From contig DFFN01000132.1 in NCBI GenBank assembly GCA_002369525.1, positions 1-7,221 of the forward strand: DNA of 7,221 nucleotides, given 5' to 3'. Source of the stretch: Lachnoclostridium sp. UBA3775. GTDB taxonomy: Bacteria > Bacillota > Clostridia > Lachnospirales > Lachnospiraceae. Made by a program: the position numbers and the translations under genes. This document shows positions 1 to 6,464 of the stretch, piece after piece (the first letter of the stretch is position 1; every line of letters begins with the position of its first letter). The notes beneath the pieces are model-generated. The model was not told where the DNA came from. It did not search any database and saw only the letters and a program-made list of their open reading frames with translations.

Positions 1-622
1 CGGGCACGAGAATATCTCCTAAGTGCGCCTGCGTCTTATATTCCACACGTATGTTTTTTGCGGGAGTTTTCCTTTCGCTTACACTGAGTGCAAGCTTTAC
101 AAACTGCCCGTTATTCACATGCCCGAGCGAATCAAGATGCTGTCTCTCAACCACTATCGGAGCAAGAAGCTCGCCGCCCTCATCGGGTATGGCAATCCTT
201 CTCGGTTTATAATCCATTTCAAGTTTTTCTTCAAGTCCGAAACGTTCCCTCACCTTTTCCGGAACCGTTACGGGTCTTAAGTTTACCATGTCCATAAAGG
301 CCCATATGCTGTTTGCCTTTACCAGCATATTGCCGTCCAGATCGGTTATCATGCAGTTTCTGTTTCCGACAAAGCTCCGGAATTCATAGGGTTTTGTCGA
401 AATCCTGACACGCTCGGCATATTTGGGAAGCCTGATTATCTCTATCTGCCATGAGCACAGCACCCATGCCTGTCCGTCTTCCTTTAATGCCCTGCCGCCT
501 GCACCGATATCTTCCGAGTGGAATATGGCTACATCCTGGAAATAATCTATGACAGCCGGTAAGGTAAGCTCCTCGTTGTTGTCGGTCTCGCTGTACCTTA
601 TCCGGCTTTCTATACTATACAT
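1..622 (-). CDS. Acyl-ACP thioesterase (FatA/FatB-like, double hotdog), 3' end outside window
   Basis: This gene reads leftward from the ATG at 622 and is open to the window edge: 207 codons, without the C-terminal tail (bacterial members usually run to about 240 residues, so some tens are missing). Family hallmarks are an N-terminal R-Y-S-E-T-D (residues 9-14), D-Y-F-Q-D-V-A-I-F-H-S-E-D-I-G (26-40) opening the first hotdog, and H-L-D-S-L-G-H-V-N-N-G-Q-F-V in the second hotdog (H162 to V175). These enzymes release fatty acids from acyl carrier protein in the cytoplasm. The expected acidic residue and histidine (D164, H168) and a later Glu (E194) are present, but the usual Asn two residues before the His is Leu166. 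The start is supported by GAAAGG upstream and by an 8-nt overlap with the end of the zinc-ribbon gene (ATGTATAG), implying translational coupling as the last visible operon gene. Family assignment is firm; substrate is unknown. Confidence 0.9.
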   Translation of the reverse strand, partial: MYSIESRIRYSETDNNEELTLPAVIDYFQDVAIFHSEDIGAGGRALKEDGQAWVLCSWQIEIIRLPKYAERVRISTKPYEFRSFVGNRNCMITDLDGNMLVKANSIWAFMDMVNLRPVTVPEKVRERFGLEEKLEMDYKPRRIAIPDEGGELLAPIVVERQHLDSLGHVNNGQFVKLALSVSERKTPAKNIRVEYKTQAHLGDILVP

Positions 623-2567
623 TTACTGCCTTTCTCTGCTTTTTTGAAGCAATTATCTTTCCGATGGTATAGAAAATCAGCATTAGGATCGCTACGATCA
701 GAACGATCATCGAGCCGTTAAACAGACCGTTCTTGCAGTTTCCTTTGAGTGCAACTGCAAGGGGCTTTAATGATGCCTGCTTGTCTACGATCTTATCAAC
801 CAGCCAGTCAACTCTGAATACCGCTACAATACCGACTATAGCGGAAATAATAAGTGCTGTTCCTGCAACACGGAATGATGAATAGGGCTTATGAAGCTTT
901 GCAAGCAGTATAAGCAGGTACAAAAGTACCATTGCCGCAATTATGGCGATCAGCACAAGGATGTTGTCACTCATGAATATTCCGAGCAGTCCTTTTAACG
1001 GGATCTTGTCCACCTTTTCCTCGTCCACTCCGGTGTTCTTCTCAAGCTTTGATTTGTCAAGGTTTTTCTGAAGGGTCTTAAGATCGGAGTTTTTGATCTT
1101 ACGTCCGATAAGATCTCCTATCTCATCGCGGTGATCGTCTATAAAACCCACAATATCATCTGTCGTGATGGCGGCTTCCGATTCGCTTCCTGAGATAACA
1201 TCAAGATAATCCTGTGCTTTTCCTTCGAACAGTGCTTTAAGGTCGTCACTGTTATTTAAGTAGTCTTCAATATCATCTACCGAGGTATTCTTTTTATCGC
1301 TCTTTGAAAGGTTTGCATATACTACTTCTGCAAGCGTTGCATCATCATCAACCTTCGCACCGTAGCGCTGTTCTTTTATGAACTCTCCGACCTCGAGTTT
1401 TCCGGGCTTGGAATCGTCAAAGGGCTGTATCAGCATCTTGCCCGAATCAGTAAGACCCCCGACAGCAAATTTAGCAATCAGAAGCATTCCTGCGACAGCA
1501 AGTAAAACGCCTAGGAAAACGGACGCGATTGCGCTTAACGGGCCGCCTCCCTTTTTCTTCTCTACGGGTGAGGCATAATAATCAAGTGCGGTAGCCGCTA
1601 CCGGGGTATCGTTCTGATAGCTCGCAGGGTAAGGATAATCTGAGGCCTGAGGCTGCTCGTAGGTTGTTGCCTGGGGTTGTTCGTAGGTAGCTTCCTGTAC
1701 AGGTAGTTCATCTGCCGGTGCAGGCTGTTCGAAAGTATCTGACGGTGCCGGTTGATCAAAAGCAGGAGCTTCGGTCTGTACAGGCTGTTCATAAGAAGGC
1801 GTTGCAAAATTATCAGCTGCGGCTGCAAGCTCTGCAGCCTGTCTCTCGGCTTCTTCAGCAGCAAGCCTTGCCTCCTCAGCACGCCTGATTTCTTCCTCAG
1901 CCTTACGCTTTGCTTCTTCAGCGGCAAGCTTGGCTTCTTCAGCCTTCCTTCTTGCTTCTTCCTCAGCTAACCTTCTTGCCTCTTCAGCCTGTCGTCTGGC
2001 TTCTTCCTCAGCCTGTCGTCTCGCTTCTTCTTCAGCCTGACGTCTTGCTTCCTCTTCGGCAATTCTTCTTGCTTCCTCTTCAGCGGCTAATCTCTTTGCT
2101 TCTTCCTCGGCTGCTAATCTCTTAGCCTCTTCCTCAGCCGCAAGTCTCTTAGCTTCTTCCTCGGCTGCAAGTCTGGCCTCTTCTGCCTTTCTTGCCTCCT
2201 CTTCGGCAATTCTTCTTGCTTCTTCTTCAGCGGCTAATCTCTTAGCCTCCTCCTCGGCGGCAAGTCTCTTTGCTTCTTCCTCAGCGGCAAGTCTCTTTGC
2301 TTCTTCCTCGGCTGCAAGTCTGGCCTCTTCTGCCTTTCTTGCCTCCTCTTCGGCAATTCTTCTTGCTTCTTCAGCCGCTAATCTCTTAGCCTCCTCCTCG
2401 GCGGCAAGTCTCTTTGCTTCTTCCTCGGCTGCGATTCTTGCTTTCTCGGCAGAATCATCTATCACAGGTGCAGGAGCAGGTGTTGCAGGTGCCGAAACTC
2501 TCGTTCCGCACTTGGTACAGAATTTAGCGCCTTCCAATAACTGACTGCCACAATTTTTGCAAAACAT
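615..2567 (-). CDS. Zinc-ribbon, long Ala/Glu/Lys coiled-coil, four-TM membrane protein
   Basis: The product is 650 residues. The N-terminus is a zinc ribbon with two CxxC knuckles (C3, C6, C17, C20). After a short Pro/Ala linker, residues 40-250 are an almost uninterrupted charged helix of repeated EEEAKRLAA / EEEARRIA / EEARRQA units. A Gln/Pro/Tyr-rich linker (about 253-334) contains several YEQP and QPAP repeats. A KKKGGG motif precedes TM1 (344-366). An extracytoplasmic domain of about 160 residues (D/K-rich) follows, then TM2 (532-557), TM3 (564-588) and TM4 (614-639) with a basic tail. The ribbon and coiled coil should be cytoplasmic. Its start is preceded by AAAGGATGAG, 9 nt from the ATG. 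It is the second gene of the minus-strand operon and overlaps the thioesterase. The family is not one I can name beyond zinc-ribbon membrane protein; a scaffold or envelope-associated role is inference. The extracytoplasmic part resembles the ORF at 3241-3684. Confidence 0.9.
   Translation of the reverse strand: MFCKNCGSQLLEGAKFCTKCGTRVSAPATPAPAPVIDDSAEKARIAAEEEAKRLAAEEEAKRLAAEEARRIAEEEARKAEEARLAAEEEAKRLAAEEEAKRLAAEEEAKRLAAEEEARRIAEEEARKAEEARLAAEEEAKRLAAEEEAKRLAAEEEAKRLAAEEEARRIAEEEARRQAEEEARRQAEEEARRQAEEARRLAEEEARRKAEEAKLAAEEAKRKAEEEIRRAEEARLAAEEAERQAAELAAAADNFATPSYEQPVQTEAPAFDQPAPSDTFEQPAPADELPVQEATYEQPQATTYEQPQASDYPYPASYQNDTPVAATALDYYASPVEKKKGGGPLSAIASVFLGVLLAVAGMLLIAKFAVGGLTDSGKMLIQPFDDSKPGKLEVGEFIKEQRYGAKVDDDATLAEVVYANLSKSDKKNTSVDDIEDYLNNSDDLKALFEGKAQDYLDVISGSESEAAITTDDIVGFIDDHRDEIGDLIGRKIKNSDLKTLQKNLDKSKLEKNTGVDEEKVDKIPLKGLLGIFMSDNILVLIAIIAAMVLLYLLILLAKLHKPYSSFRVAGTALIISAIVGIVAVFRVDWLVDKIVDKQASLKPLAVALKGNCKNGLFNGSMIVLIVAILMLIFYTIGKIIASKKQRKAVNV
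1820..2450 (-). repeat. Coiled-coil-coding tandem repeats, including a 147-bp duplicated block
   Basis: The DNA encoding residues 40-250 of the zinc-ribbon protein is built from 24-27-bp units (8-9 codons, EEEAKRLAA-like). A larger 49-codon block recurs with a 147-bp period: the same plus-strand word TCGGCTGCAAGTCTGGCCTC begins at 2161 and 2308. Synonymous differences between copies (for example tcctcggcggc versus tcctcagcggc) show that these are older copies plus a recent block duplication. Such repeats tend to gain or lose units by slippage in whole codons, so length polymorphism between strains is expected. Confidence 0.9.
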
Positions 2568-2599
2568 AACGACTCATCCTTTCTTCCTGATATATGCAC

Positions 2600-2626
2600 A
2601 AAGGCACAGCCCAACGCCATGCCTTT
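2600..2626. other. Intercistronic hairpin (7-bp stem)
   Basis: In the 66-bp gap between the two upstream operon genes, AAAGGCA (2600-2606) pairs with TGCCTTT (2620-2626) around a 13-nt loop. No T-run follows on the minus (coding) strand, so it is unlikely to be a full terminator. It could be an RNA-stability or partial attenuation element separating the short coiled-coil gene from the zinc-ribbon gene. Confidence 0.45.
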
Positions 2627-2633
2627 TCAATAA

Positions 2634-3194
2634 TCAATATTCCTGCACTTCAGCTGCCTGACGTTTTTTCTGCTCAGCGATCCATGCATCCTTTTTAGCT
2701 TCTATTCTCTCGTTCTCCGCAGATTCCCATTCATAATGCTTTCTTTCAAGCTCATCCGCATCGGCATTATAGATCGCCATGAATTCATCATATCTGTGCT
2801 TGGTCTCTGCATAGGACATTTCCTTATCGCCCATTTCCTTTTTCATTTTCTGGAATTTCTGATCGCCCATGATCTTACCGCCTATCGCGATCAAAAGAAG
2901 GATAAGAGCGGGCCAGAACATAAAAGTAACAAGTGAATTGTTAAGCACCTTGACAGTAACATAAACAAATGCGATGAATGATACCGCAAGGAAGTAAATA
3001 CCGTAGGTACTCTGCTCCGCATACTGACGCTTAAAGCCCTCAAATTTCGCTTTTTCATCATTATATTCGGCTGTAAGCTGTTCCTTTTCGGGCTCCATTG
3101 CCTTAACTCTTTCGGTAAGAACCCTGATTTCCGCTTCGGTCTGTTCAACCTGCTTTTTTAAAGCACTTACATTTTCATTATAATTGAGATCCAT
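2634..3194 (-). CDS. Coiled-coil protein with two central membrane segments, unknown function
   Basis: The product is 186 residues. Residues 6-60 form a charged, heptad-like helix (K/E/Q rich). Two hydrophobic segments follow (about 64-84 and 87-108) separated by only N-N-S, making a tight hairpin. Residues 110-186 are again a K/E/A-rich helix ending in VQEY. The likely topology places both coiled coils in the cytoplasm with a membrane hairpin between them. The start at 3194 is supported by a purine-rich AAGGATGGGGGA just upstream. A promoter at 3226-3254 makes this the first gene of an operon continuing 66 bp downstream into the zinc-ribbon protein, which also has a long cytoplasmic coiled coil, so physical interaction between the two is a reasonable inference. 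I recognise no named family. Confidence 0.85.
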   Translation of the reverse strand: MDLNYNENVSALKKQVEQTEAEIRVLTERVKAMEPEKEQLTAEYNDEKAKFEGFKRQYAEQSTYGIYFLAVSFIAFVYVTVKVLNNSLVTFMFWPALILLLIAIGGKIMGDQKFQKMKKEMGDKEMSYAETKHRYDEFMAIYNADADELERKHYEWESAENERIEAKKDAWIAEQKKRQAAEVQEY

Positions 3195-3225
3195 GATAAT
3201 CCCCCATCCTTTTCATACTGTCTAT

Positions 3226-3254
3226 AGTATATAAAAAAAGTCAAATAAGGTCAA
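3226..3254 (-). promoter_or_regulatory. Sigma-A-type promoter for the three-gene operon
   Basis: Read on the minus strand: -35 TTGACC (3249-3254), a 17-bp spacer, -10 TATACT (3226-3231), then start-site territory near 3219 and the ribosome site of the 186-residue protein about 15 nt further. The -35 box lies inside the last codons (Leu-Asp) of the preceding short ORF. This implies that the operon can be expressed independently of that ORF. Confidence 0.7.
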
Positions 3255-3684
3255 GTTTTTTCTTCCGCGGGCTCTGAAATTTTTTGCTTTTTTCCAGCCC
3301 GTTTTTCATGCTTATGTACATGGAGTCAGTAAAAATCCTGTCGGAACCGATAATTCCAGCAATTATCGGTTCATATTCCCGTATAAGCTCCATCACATCC
3401 TCATTGCTGATATAGGCTTCTTCATCTTTTCCCGCACAGACATAAATGTAGTCAATATCGTTGAACATTCCGCCGATCTTGATTTCACCGATCTGTGCAT
3501 GCTCAAACGGTTCAAGAAGAAGCTCTTTGTCAAAGTGCAGATTGTCTAACGTCATTCTCGCAATAAGTACCAGAAAGCAAAAGCAGATCACTATGAAAAG
3601 GAAAAAGCTTGCTACCACGACCAACAAACGAAGCCATAAAGGTCTTTTTTTCTTTTCGATACTCTGAAAAAAAAATTTTAACAT
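3241..3684 (-). CDS. Short single-TM protein, truncated paralogue of the zinc-ribbon protein's membrane domain
   Basis: From the ATG at 3684 the product is 147 residues: a basic patch (IEKKK, 9-13), one TM segment (16-42) and an extracytoplasmic region of about 100 residues. The frame is open upstream to an ATG at 3744, but that start and the one at 3720 fall in or next to the terminator hairpin of the preceding gene, so I prefer 3684. No start has a good ribosome site; GAAGAA is the nearest purine run. It aligns by eye with the zinc-ribbon protein: SIEKKK/PVEKKK before the TM, LLEPFEHAQIGEIKIGGMF versus LIQPFDDSKPGKLEVGEFI, and a later S-N-E-D-V / T-T-D-D-I block ending in LEKSKK versus LDKSKLEK. 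About 50 residues in the middle and everything after the domain (three TM segments) are missing. It may be a functional short paralogue or a decaying fragment. No promoter of its own is obvious. Confidence 0.6.
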   Translation of the reverse strand: MLKFFFQSIEKKKRPLWLRLLVVVASFFLFIVICFCFLVLIARMTLDNLHFDKELLLEPFEHAQIGEIKIGGMFNDIDYIYVCAGKDEEAYISNEDVMELIREYEPIIAGIIGSDRIFTDSMYISMKNGLEKSKKFQSPRKKKLDLI

Positions 3685-3726
3685 ATTTAAGCTATTCTTC
3701 AACAGTATGCGAAAAAACATAACGTT

Positions 3727-3754
3727 AAAAGGGTCAGCCCCCATGAACCGACCC
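3727..3754 (-). terminator. Intrinsic terminator after the PepSY-like gene
   Basis: On the minus strand, GGGTCGG (3754-3748) pairs with CTGACCC (3737-3731), including one G-U pair, around a 10-nt loop. TTTT follows at once, with a further T-run (TTTTTT) 10 nt later. It lies 30 nt past the stop codon of the gene at 3785-4708 and would separate it from the short ORF downstream. Confidence 0.65.
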
Positions 3755-3784
3755 TGCTTAACTTTGATTATGATTTATTTATCA

Positions 3785-4708
3785 CTATTTGGTTTTATCT
3801 ACATAAGAAAGGCTGCCATCAATTGCATTCAATTCACATATGTACCCTGCCGGTTGTTCATCATCTGCTTTATCAAGTTCAAAAGTCACATACCAGTAAA
3901 CGAGTCCGCCATGTGCATTTGGCTTGGCAGAAGCTTTATAATCAGCCATGCTTTTTGCACTAAAAGTCACTCCGGACTCTTTTTTCTTGACGATGTAGGA
4001 CTCTACATATGTCTTTGCCAGTTCAATTGCTTTATTTTCATCTATAGCATTTTTCTCATCGATCGTAAAGGCAAGCGCATCGACAAAGAAATTGCCTCCC
4101 ATGAAGCGTCCCTCACTATCATACATAAGCCTGATAAAACTTACAGGGTATCCAAGAATCTCCTTTTTATAGTCCACTAAAATATAATCACCTGATTCTT
4201 CCTTCTGCCAGCCACTTTCATCCAGCGCAATTTCAGGATATATTCTTTTAACATAGTTATCTGCGTCTTTGAGAGCTTCCTCTTGGGGATCCGCCATATT
4301 ATTCGAACACTTTGTGATCATCGACAGGAAAGAATCTGAAACTTTTTCATAGTAATCATAATCACTGTCAGTATATACTATATAACCTTCACTTCTTTCT
4401 TTAAGTGAAAGCTGTGCTCCTGTATATGAATACTGCCTGGTCGGTTTTTGCTCATTATCAGAAGCTTCCTTTTTTTCGTTTTTTTCTGTTATTTTGGGTT
4501 TTTCAGTGTTACTTTCTTTTTCGGACTCATCAATGGACTCACTTTTTTCTGCTTTTTCAATGGTACTTTCTATTTCAGATTCATCAACCGATTCATTTTT
4601 TTCTGTTATCTCTGTGTTACTTTCTTTTCCCTTCATCCCCCATAATACAAGCCCGATTACACAAATAATTGATATTACAGGAATCAGTATTGACAGTGTT
4701 TTCTTCAT
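3785..4708 (-). CDS. Membrane-anchored protein with PepSY-like repeats
   Basis: From ATG 4708 the product is 307 residues. This start, not the in-frame ATG at 4732, is chosen because a strong GAGGAGG sits 8 nt upstream of it. Residues 5-25 are an N-terminal signal anchor; Cys16 is not in a lipobox (Ile precedes it). Residues 27-85 are a Glu/Lys/Ser/Asn-rich low-complexity linker with imprecise repeats (ESVDESE, ESIDESE, ITEKNE twice). The extracytoplasmic part has two regions of PepSY type: about 140-215 (ALKDADNYVKRIYPEI ... GYPVSFIRLMYDSEGR) and about 225-305 (AIELAKTYVESY ... YWYVTFEL ... YICELNAIDGSLSYVDK). PepSY domains are usually small periplasmic or extracellular modules that inhibit or modulate peptidases; that role is not shown here. 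It is a single-gene unit with its own promoter and terminator, divergent from the SGNH hydrolase. PepSY assignment is by pattern only. Confidence 0.8.
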   Translation of the reverse strand: MKKTLSILIPVISIICVIGLVLWGMKGKESNTEITEKNESVDESEIESTIEKAEKSESIDESEKESNTEKPKITEKNEKKEASDNEQKPTRQYSYTGAQLSLKERSEGYIVYTDSDYDYYEKVSDSFLSMITKCSNNMADPQEEALKDADNYVKRIYPEIALDESGWQKEESGDYILVDYKKEILGYPVSFIRLMYDSEGRFMGGNFFVDALAFTIDEKNAIDENKAIELAKTYVESYIVKKKESGVTFSAKSMADYKASAKPNAHGGLVYWYVTFELDKADDEQPAGYICELNAIDGSLSYVDKTK

Positions 4709-4734
4709 ATAAACCGCCTCCTCGTTAATCATCT

Positions 4735-4750
4735 ATACAAATTGTTGTAT
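4735..4750. repeat. Perfect inverted repeat in the PepSY-like gene leader (possible operator)
   Basis: ATACAA (4735-4740), spacer ATTG, TTGTAT (4745-4750). It lies between the predicted promoter and the ribosome site of the minus-strand gene. The 9-mer TCTATACAA (4732-4740) recurs at 6997-7005 inside another inverted repeat. It could be a repressor site, or chance in AT-rich DNA. Confidence 0.35.
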
Positions 4751-4798
4751 CACCAAATGTAATATGAACCTAAAACTACTAGATATATCCTCTTTTCG

Positions 4799-4827
4799 AG
4801 ATTATCATATTATAATTGATATGTCAA
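4799..4827 (-). promoter_or_regulatory. Promoter for the PepSY-like gene
   Basis: On the minus strand there is a perfect -35 TTGACA (4827-4822), a 17-bp spacer, and -10 TAATCT (4804-4799). An overlapping GATAAT gives a 15-bp alternative. It is about 90 bp upstream of the start codon, leaving a leader that contains the 4735-4750 inverted repeat. Confidence 0.5.
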
Positions 4828-4849
4828 TATATTAAAACATAAAAATAGT

Positions 4850-4878
4850 TTGATTATTATTTTCGCCTATGATATACT
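4850..4878 (+). promoter_or_regulatory. Promoter for the SGNH hydrolase
   Basis: -35 TTGATT (4850-4855), 17-bp spacer, -10 TATACT (4873-4878), preceded by an A-rich stretch. The start codon is 36 bp downstream, with AAGGAG 9 nt before the ATG. It faces away from the PepSY-like gene promoter, and the two -35 boxes are only 22 bp apart, so one regulator could affect both. Confidence 0.7.
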
Positions 4879-4914
4879 GAAACCTGCAATTTAAGGATTA
4901 AGGAGTTATTCGAT

Positions 4915-6270
4915 ATGATAACAGTTAAGAAATTTACCGCAATAGCACTCGCCACTCTTATATTTTCACTTTCCGCATGCGGAAATTCTTCCGATAAAAA
5001 CTCGGACTCTTCAAGCGAAAGAAACGTGTCTTCAGACTCTTCCGTAAATCAGGATTCGGGTTCGGAATCTTCGGCTGATAAGGAAAGCGAATCTTCCTCT
5101 GCCGAGATCACTCCTGCCGGAGCTGTTAAAAAATATCCCGACGCAAAAAAAGTCACTCTGAACGGTGATTACACCCAAAATGAAAATATATTAAAGAATT
5201 CACTCCTCGGAACCGGCAACAAAGAGAGAATGCAGAACGTGCTCGACAAGGCTGCATCCGGCGAACCGATAACCGTTGCTTTTATCGGCGGTTCGATCAC
5301 CTATGGCTACAAGGTTACAAATGCGGAATGCTTTGCAACTCTTTACTGCAACTGGCTTACCGAACAGTTCGGAACAAAGGTCAATATTGTAAATGCCGGT
5401 ATCAGCGGAACCCCTTCCGTGCTCGGAAATCTCCGTGTTGAAAGAGATGTGCTGAAATATGATCCGGACCTGGTATTTATTGAATTTGCGGTAAACGACG
5501 GCTATGAGGATGTTTATAAAAACTCCTATGAAAGCCTGATAAACAAGGTGCTTGAATATAAGACCGAACCGGCAGTAATGCTGCTTTTTACCATCACACG
5601 TGAAGGGCACAGCTGTCAGCCCTGGATGAGCGAAATCGGTAAACATTATGAGCTTCCCATGGTCAGTGTTCCGGATTCTATTATGGCGGAAGTAAAGGCC
5701 GGCAACATCACCTATGACGATTATTCAAACGACGAGACCCATCCCAACAAACAGGGGCACATCTGGATAAGGGAGCTTCTCTCCTACTGCACAGAGCAGA
5801 TCTACAATTCGGATTTTGAAACAAAGCATTATACCATTCCCGAGAAGCCTTATTATAAACGTTACTACAAGGATCTGCAGCTTTACACCTACAAAACCCT
5901 GAACGTTGATTCCTACGGTACATTCAGATCCAGCAAGAGAAACCTTGACTTTTTCCCGGATGGAATGAGCTATGATTATTCCGCAACAGGAGAAAACGAT
6001 CCGCTTGTTTTTACTGCTGACTGCAGAATTCTGATGATTGTCTACAGACAGGTACCCAAATCCTCGGATAAATACGGAGCAATAAATGTATATGTCGATG
6101 ATGAGCTTGTCCAGACCATATACGCGCAGGATGCATCCGGCTGGAACAATGCCATGTTCAACGTTGCTTACGAAACCGTAACATCCAAGGAACACACAAT
6201 CAAGATATGCGCCAAGGAAGGCTATGAAGAAAAGCAGTTTGATATACTTGGGATTGCGTATTCGAAATGA
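4915..6270 (+). CDS. SGNH/GDSL-family hydrolase lipoprotein (probable secreted esterase)
   Basis: The product is 451 residues with a lipoprotein signal peptide: K5-K6, a hydrophobic core, then lipobox L-S-A-C with Cys22 as the predicted lipidated residue. A Ser/Asp/Glu-rich linker (24-68) spaces the enzyme from the membrane. The catalytic SGNH blocks are all present: block I F-I-G-G-S-I-T (nucleophile S127), block II N-A-G-I-S-G (G162-G165), block III F-I-E-F-A-V-N-D (N194), and block V D-E-T-H-P (D273, H276). Residues from about 305 to 451 form a beta-rich C-terminal domain with Tyr/Trp-containing strands, plausibly a carbohydrate-binding or accessory module. The order catalytic domain then beta domain resembles some carbohydrate deacetylases, but the exact esterase family cannot be fixed by eye. 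Polysaccharide deacetylation at the cell surface is the likely role (inference). The start is firm (AAGGAG, 9-nt spacing). The gene is monocistronic, with a promoter at 4850-4878 and a terminator at 6281-6304. Confidence 0.9.
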   Translation: MITVKKFTAIALATLIFSLSACGNSSDKNSDSSSERNVSSDSSVNQDSGSESSADKESESSSAEITPAGAVKKYPDAKKVTLNGDYTQNENILKNSLLGTGNKERMQNVLDKAASGEPITVAFIGGSITYGYKVTNAECFATLYCNWLTEQFGTKVNIVNAGISGTPSVLGNLRVERDVLKYDPDLVFIEFAVNDGYEDVYKNSYESLINKVLEYKTEPAVMLLFTITREGHSCQPWMSEIGKHYELPMVSVPDSIMAEVKAGNITYDDYSNDETHPNKQGHIWIRELLSYCTEQIYNSDFETKHYTIPEKPYYKRYYKDLQLYTYKTLNVDSYGTFRSSKRNLDFFPDGMSYDYSATGENDPLVFTADCRILMIVYRQVPKSSDKYGAINVYVDDELVQTIYAQDASGWNNAMFNVAYETVTSKEHTIKICAKEGYEEKQFDILGIAYSK

Positions 6271-6276
6271 AAGCTC

Positions 6277-6304
6277 AAAAAAGGCGCTACCTATGCAGCG
6301 CCTT
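6277..6304 (-). terminator. Intrinsic terminator, best in the minus direction; also serves the SGNH gene
   Basis: AAGGCGCT (6281-6288) pairs with AGCGCCTT (6297-6304) around an 8-nt loop. Read on the minus strand, the GC-rich stem runs straight into TTTTTT (6282-6277), a textbook terminator for a leftward transcript. On the plus strand the downstream tract is only TTAATTCTCTT, weaker but possibly enough for the SGNH hydrolase message. The quality on the minus side is one of the reasons to infer a leftward RNA from the repeat region. Confidence 0.75.
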
Positions 6305-6464
6305 AATTCTCTTAATTAAGTTGTAAGTCAAATCCCGATCCTCGGTCGCTTTCTTTTCGTCAAAATCGGAATTTTCTTCGGTGATCTGTAATCGTTTTAT
6401 ACACCGCTAAGTAAGAAGCAACACCGATTCTCAGGATTCTTTCACTTCAATTGTAATCTCCTTT

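Noticed and set aside
23..297. Two overlapping plus-strand ORFs of 85 and 69 codons
   Set aside because: They lie antisense within the thioesterase, whose conserved motifs are clear on the minus strand.
1598..2125. Long Leu/Gln/Ser-rich ORFs on both strands
   Set aside because: They are shadows of the repetitive coiled-coil coding sequence, which stays open in other frames because of its biased codons.
3685..3744. Upstream in-frame starts (3744, 3720) for the short paralogue ORF
   Set aside because: They fall within or beside the terminator hairpin of the preceding gene and lack a ribosome site; homology to the large protein begins after the ATG at 3684.
5200..6195. Minus-strand ORFs of 71-156 codons
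   Set aside because: They are antisense to the SGNH hydrolase, whose catalytic blocks, lipobox and ribosome site fix the plus-strand frame.
6287..6406. Minus-strand open frame of 39 codons ending ...TYNLIKRIKALHR, overlapping the terminator
   Set aside because: The amino-acid composition looks protein-like (ITEENSDFDEKKATEDRDL), but there is no ATG, GTG or usable TTG near its beginning and no ribosome site. It could be the relic of a lost gene's C-terminus; evidence is too thin to annotate.
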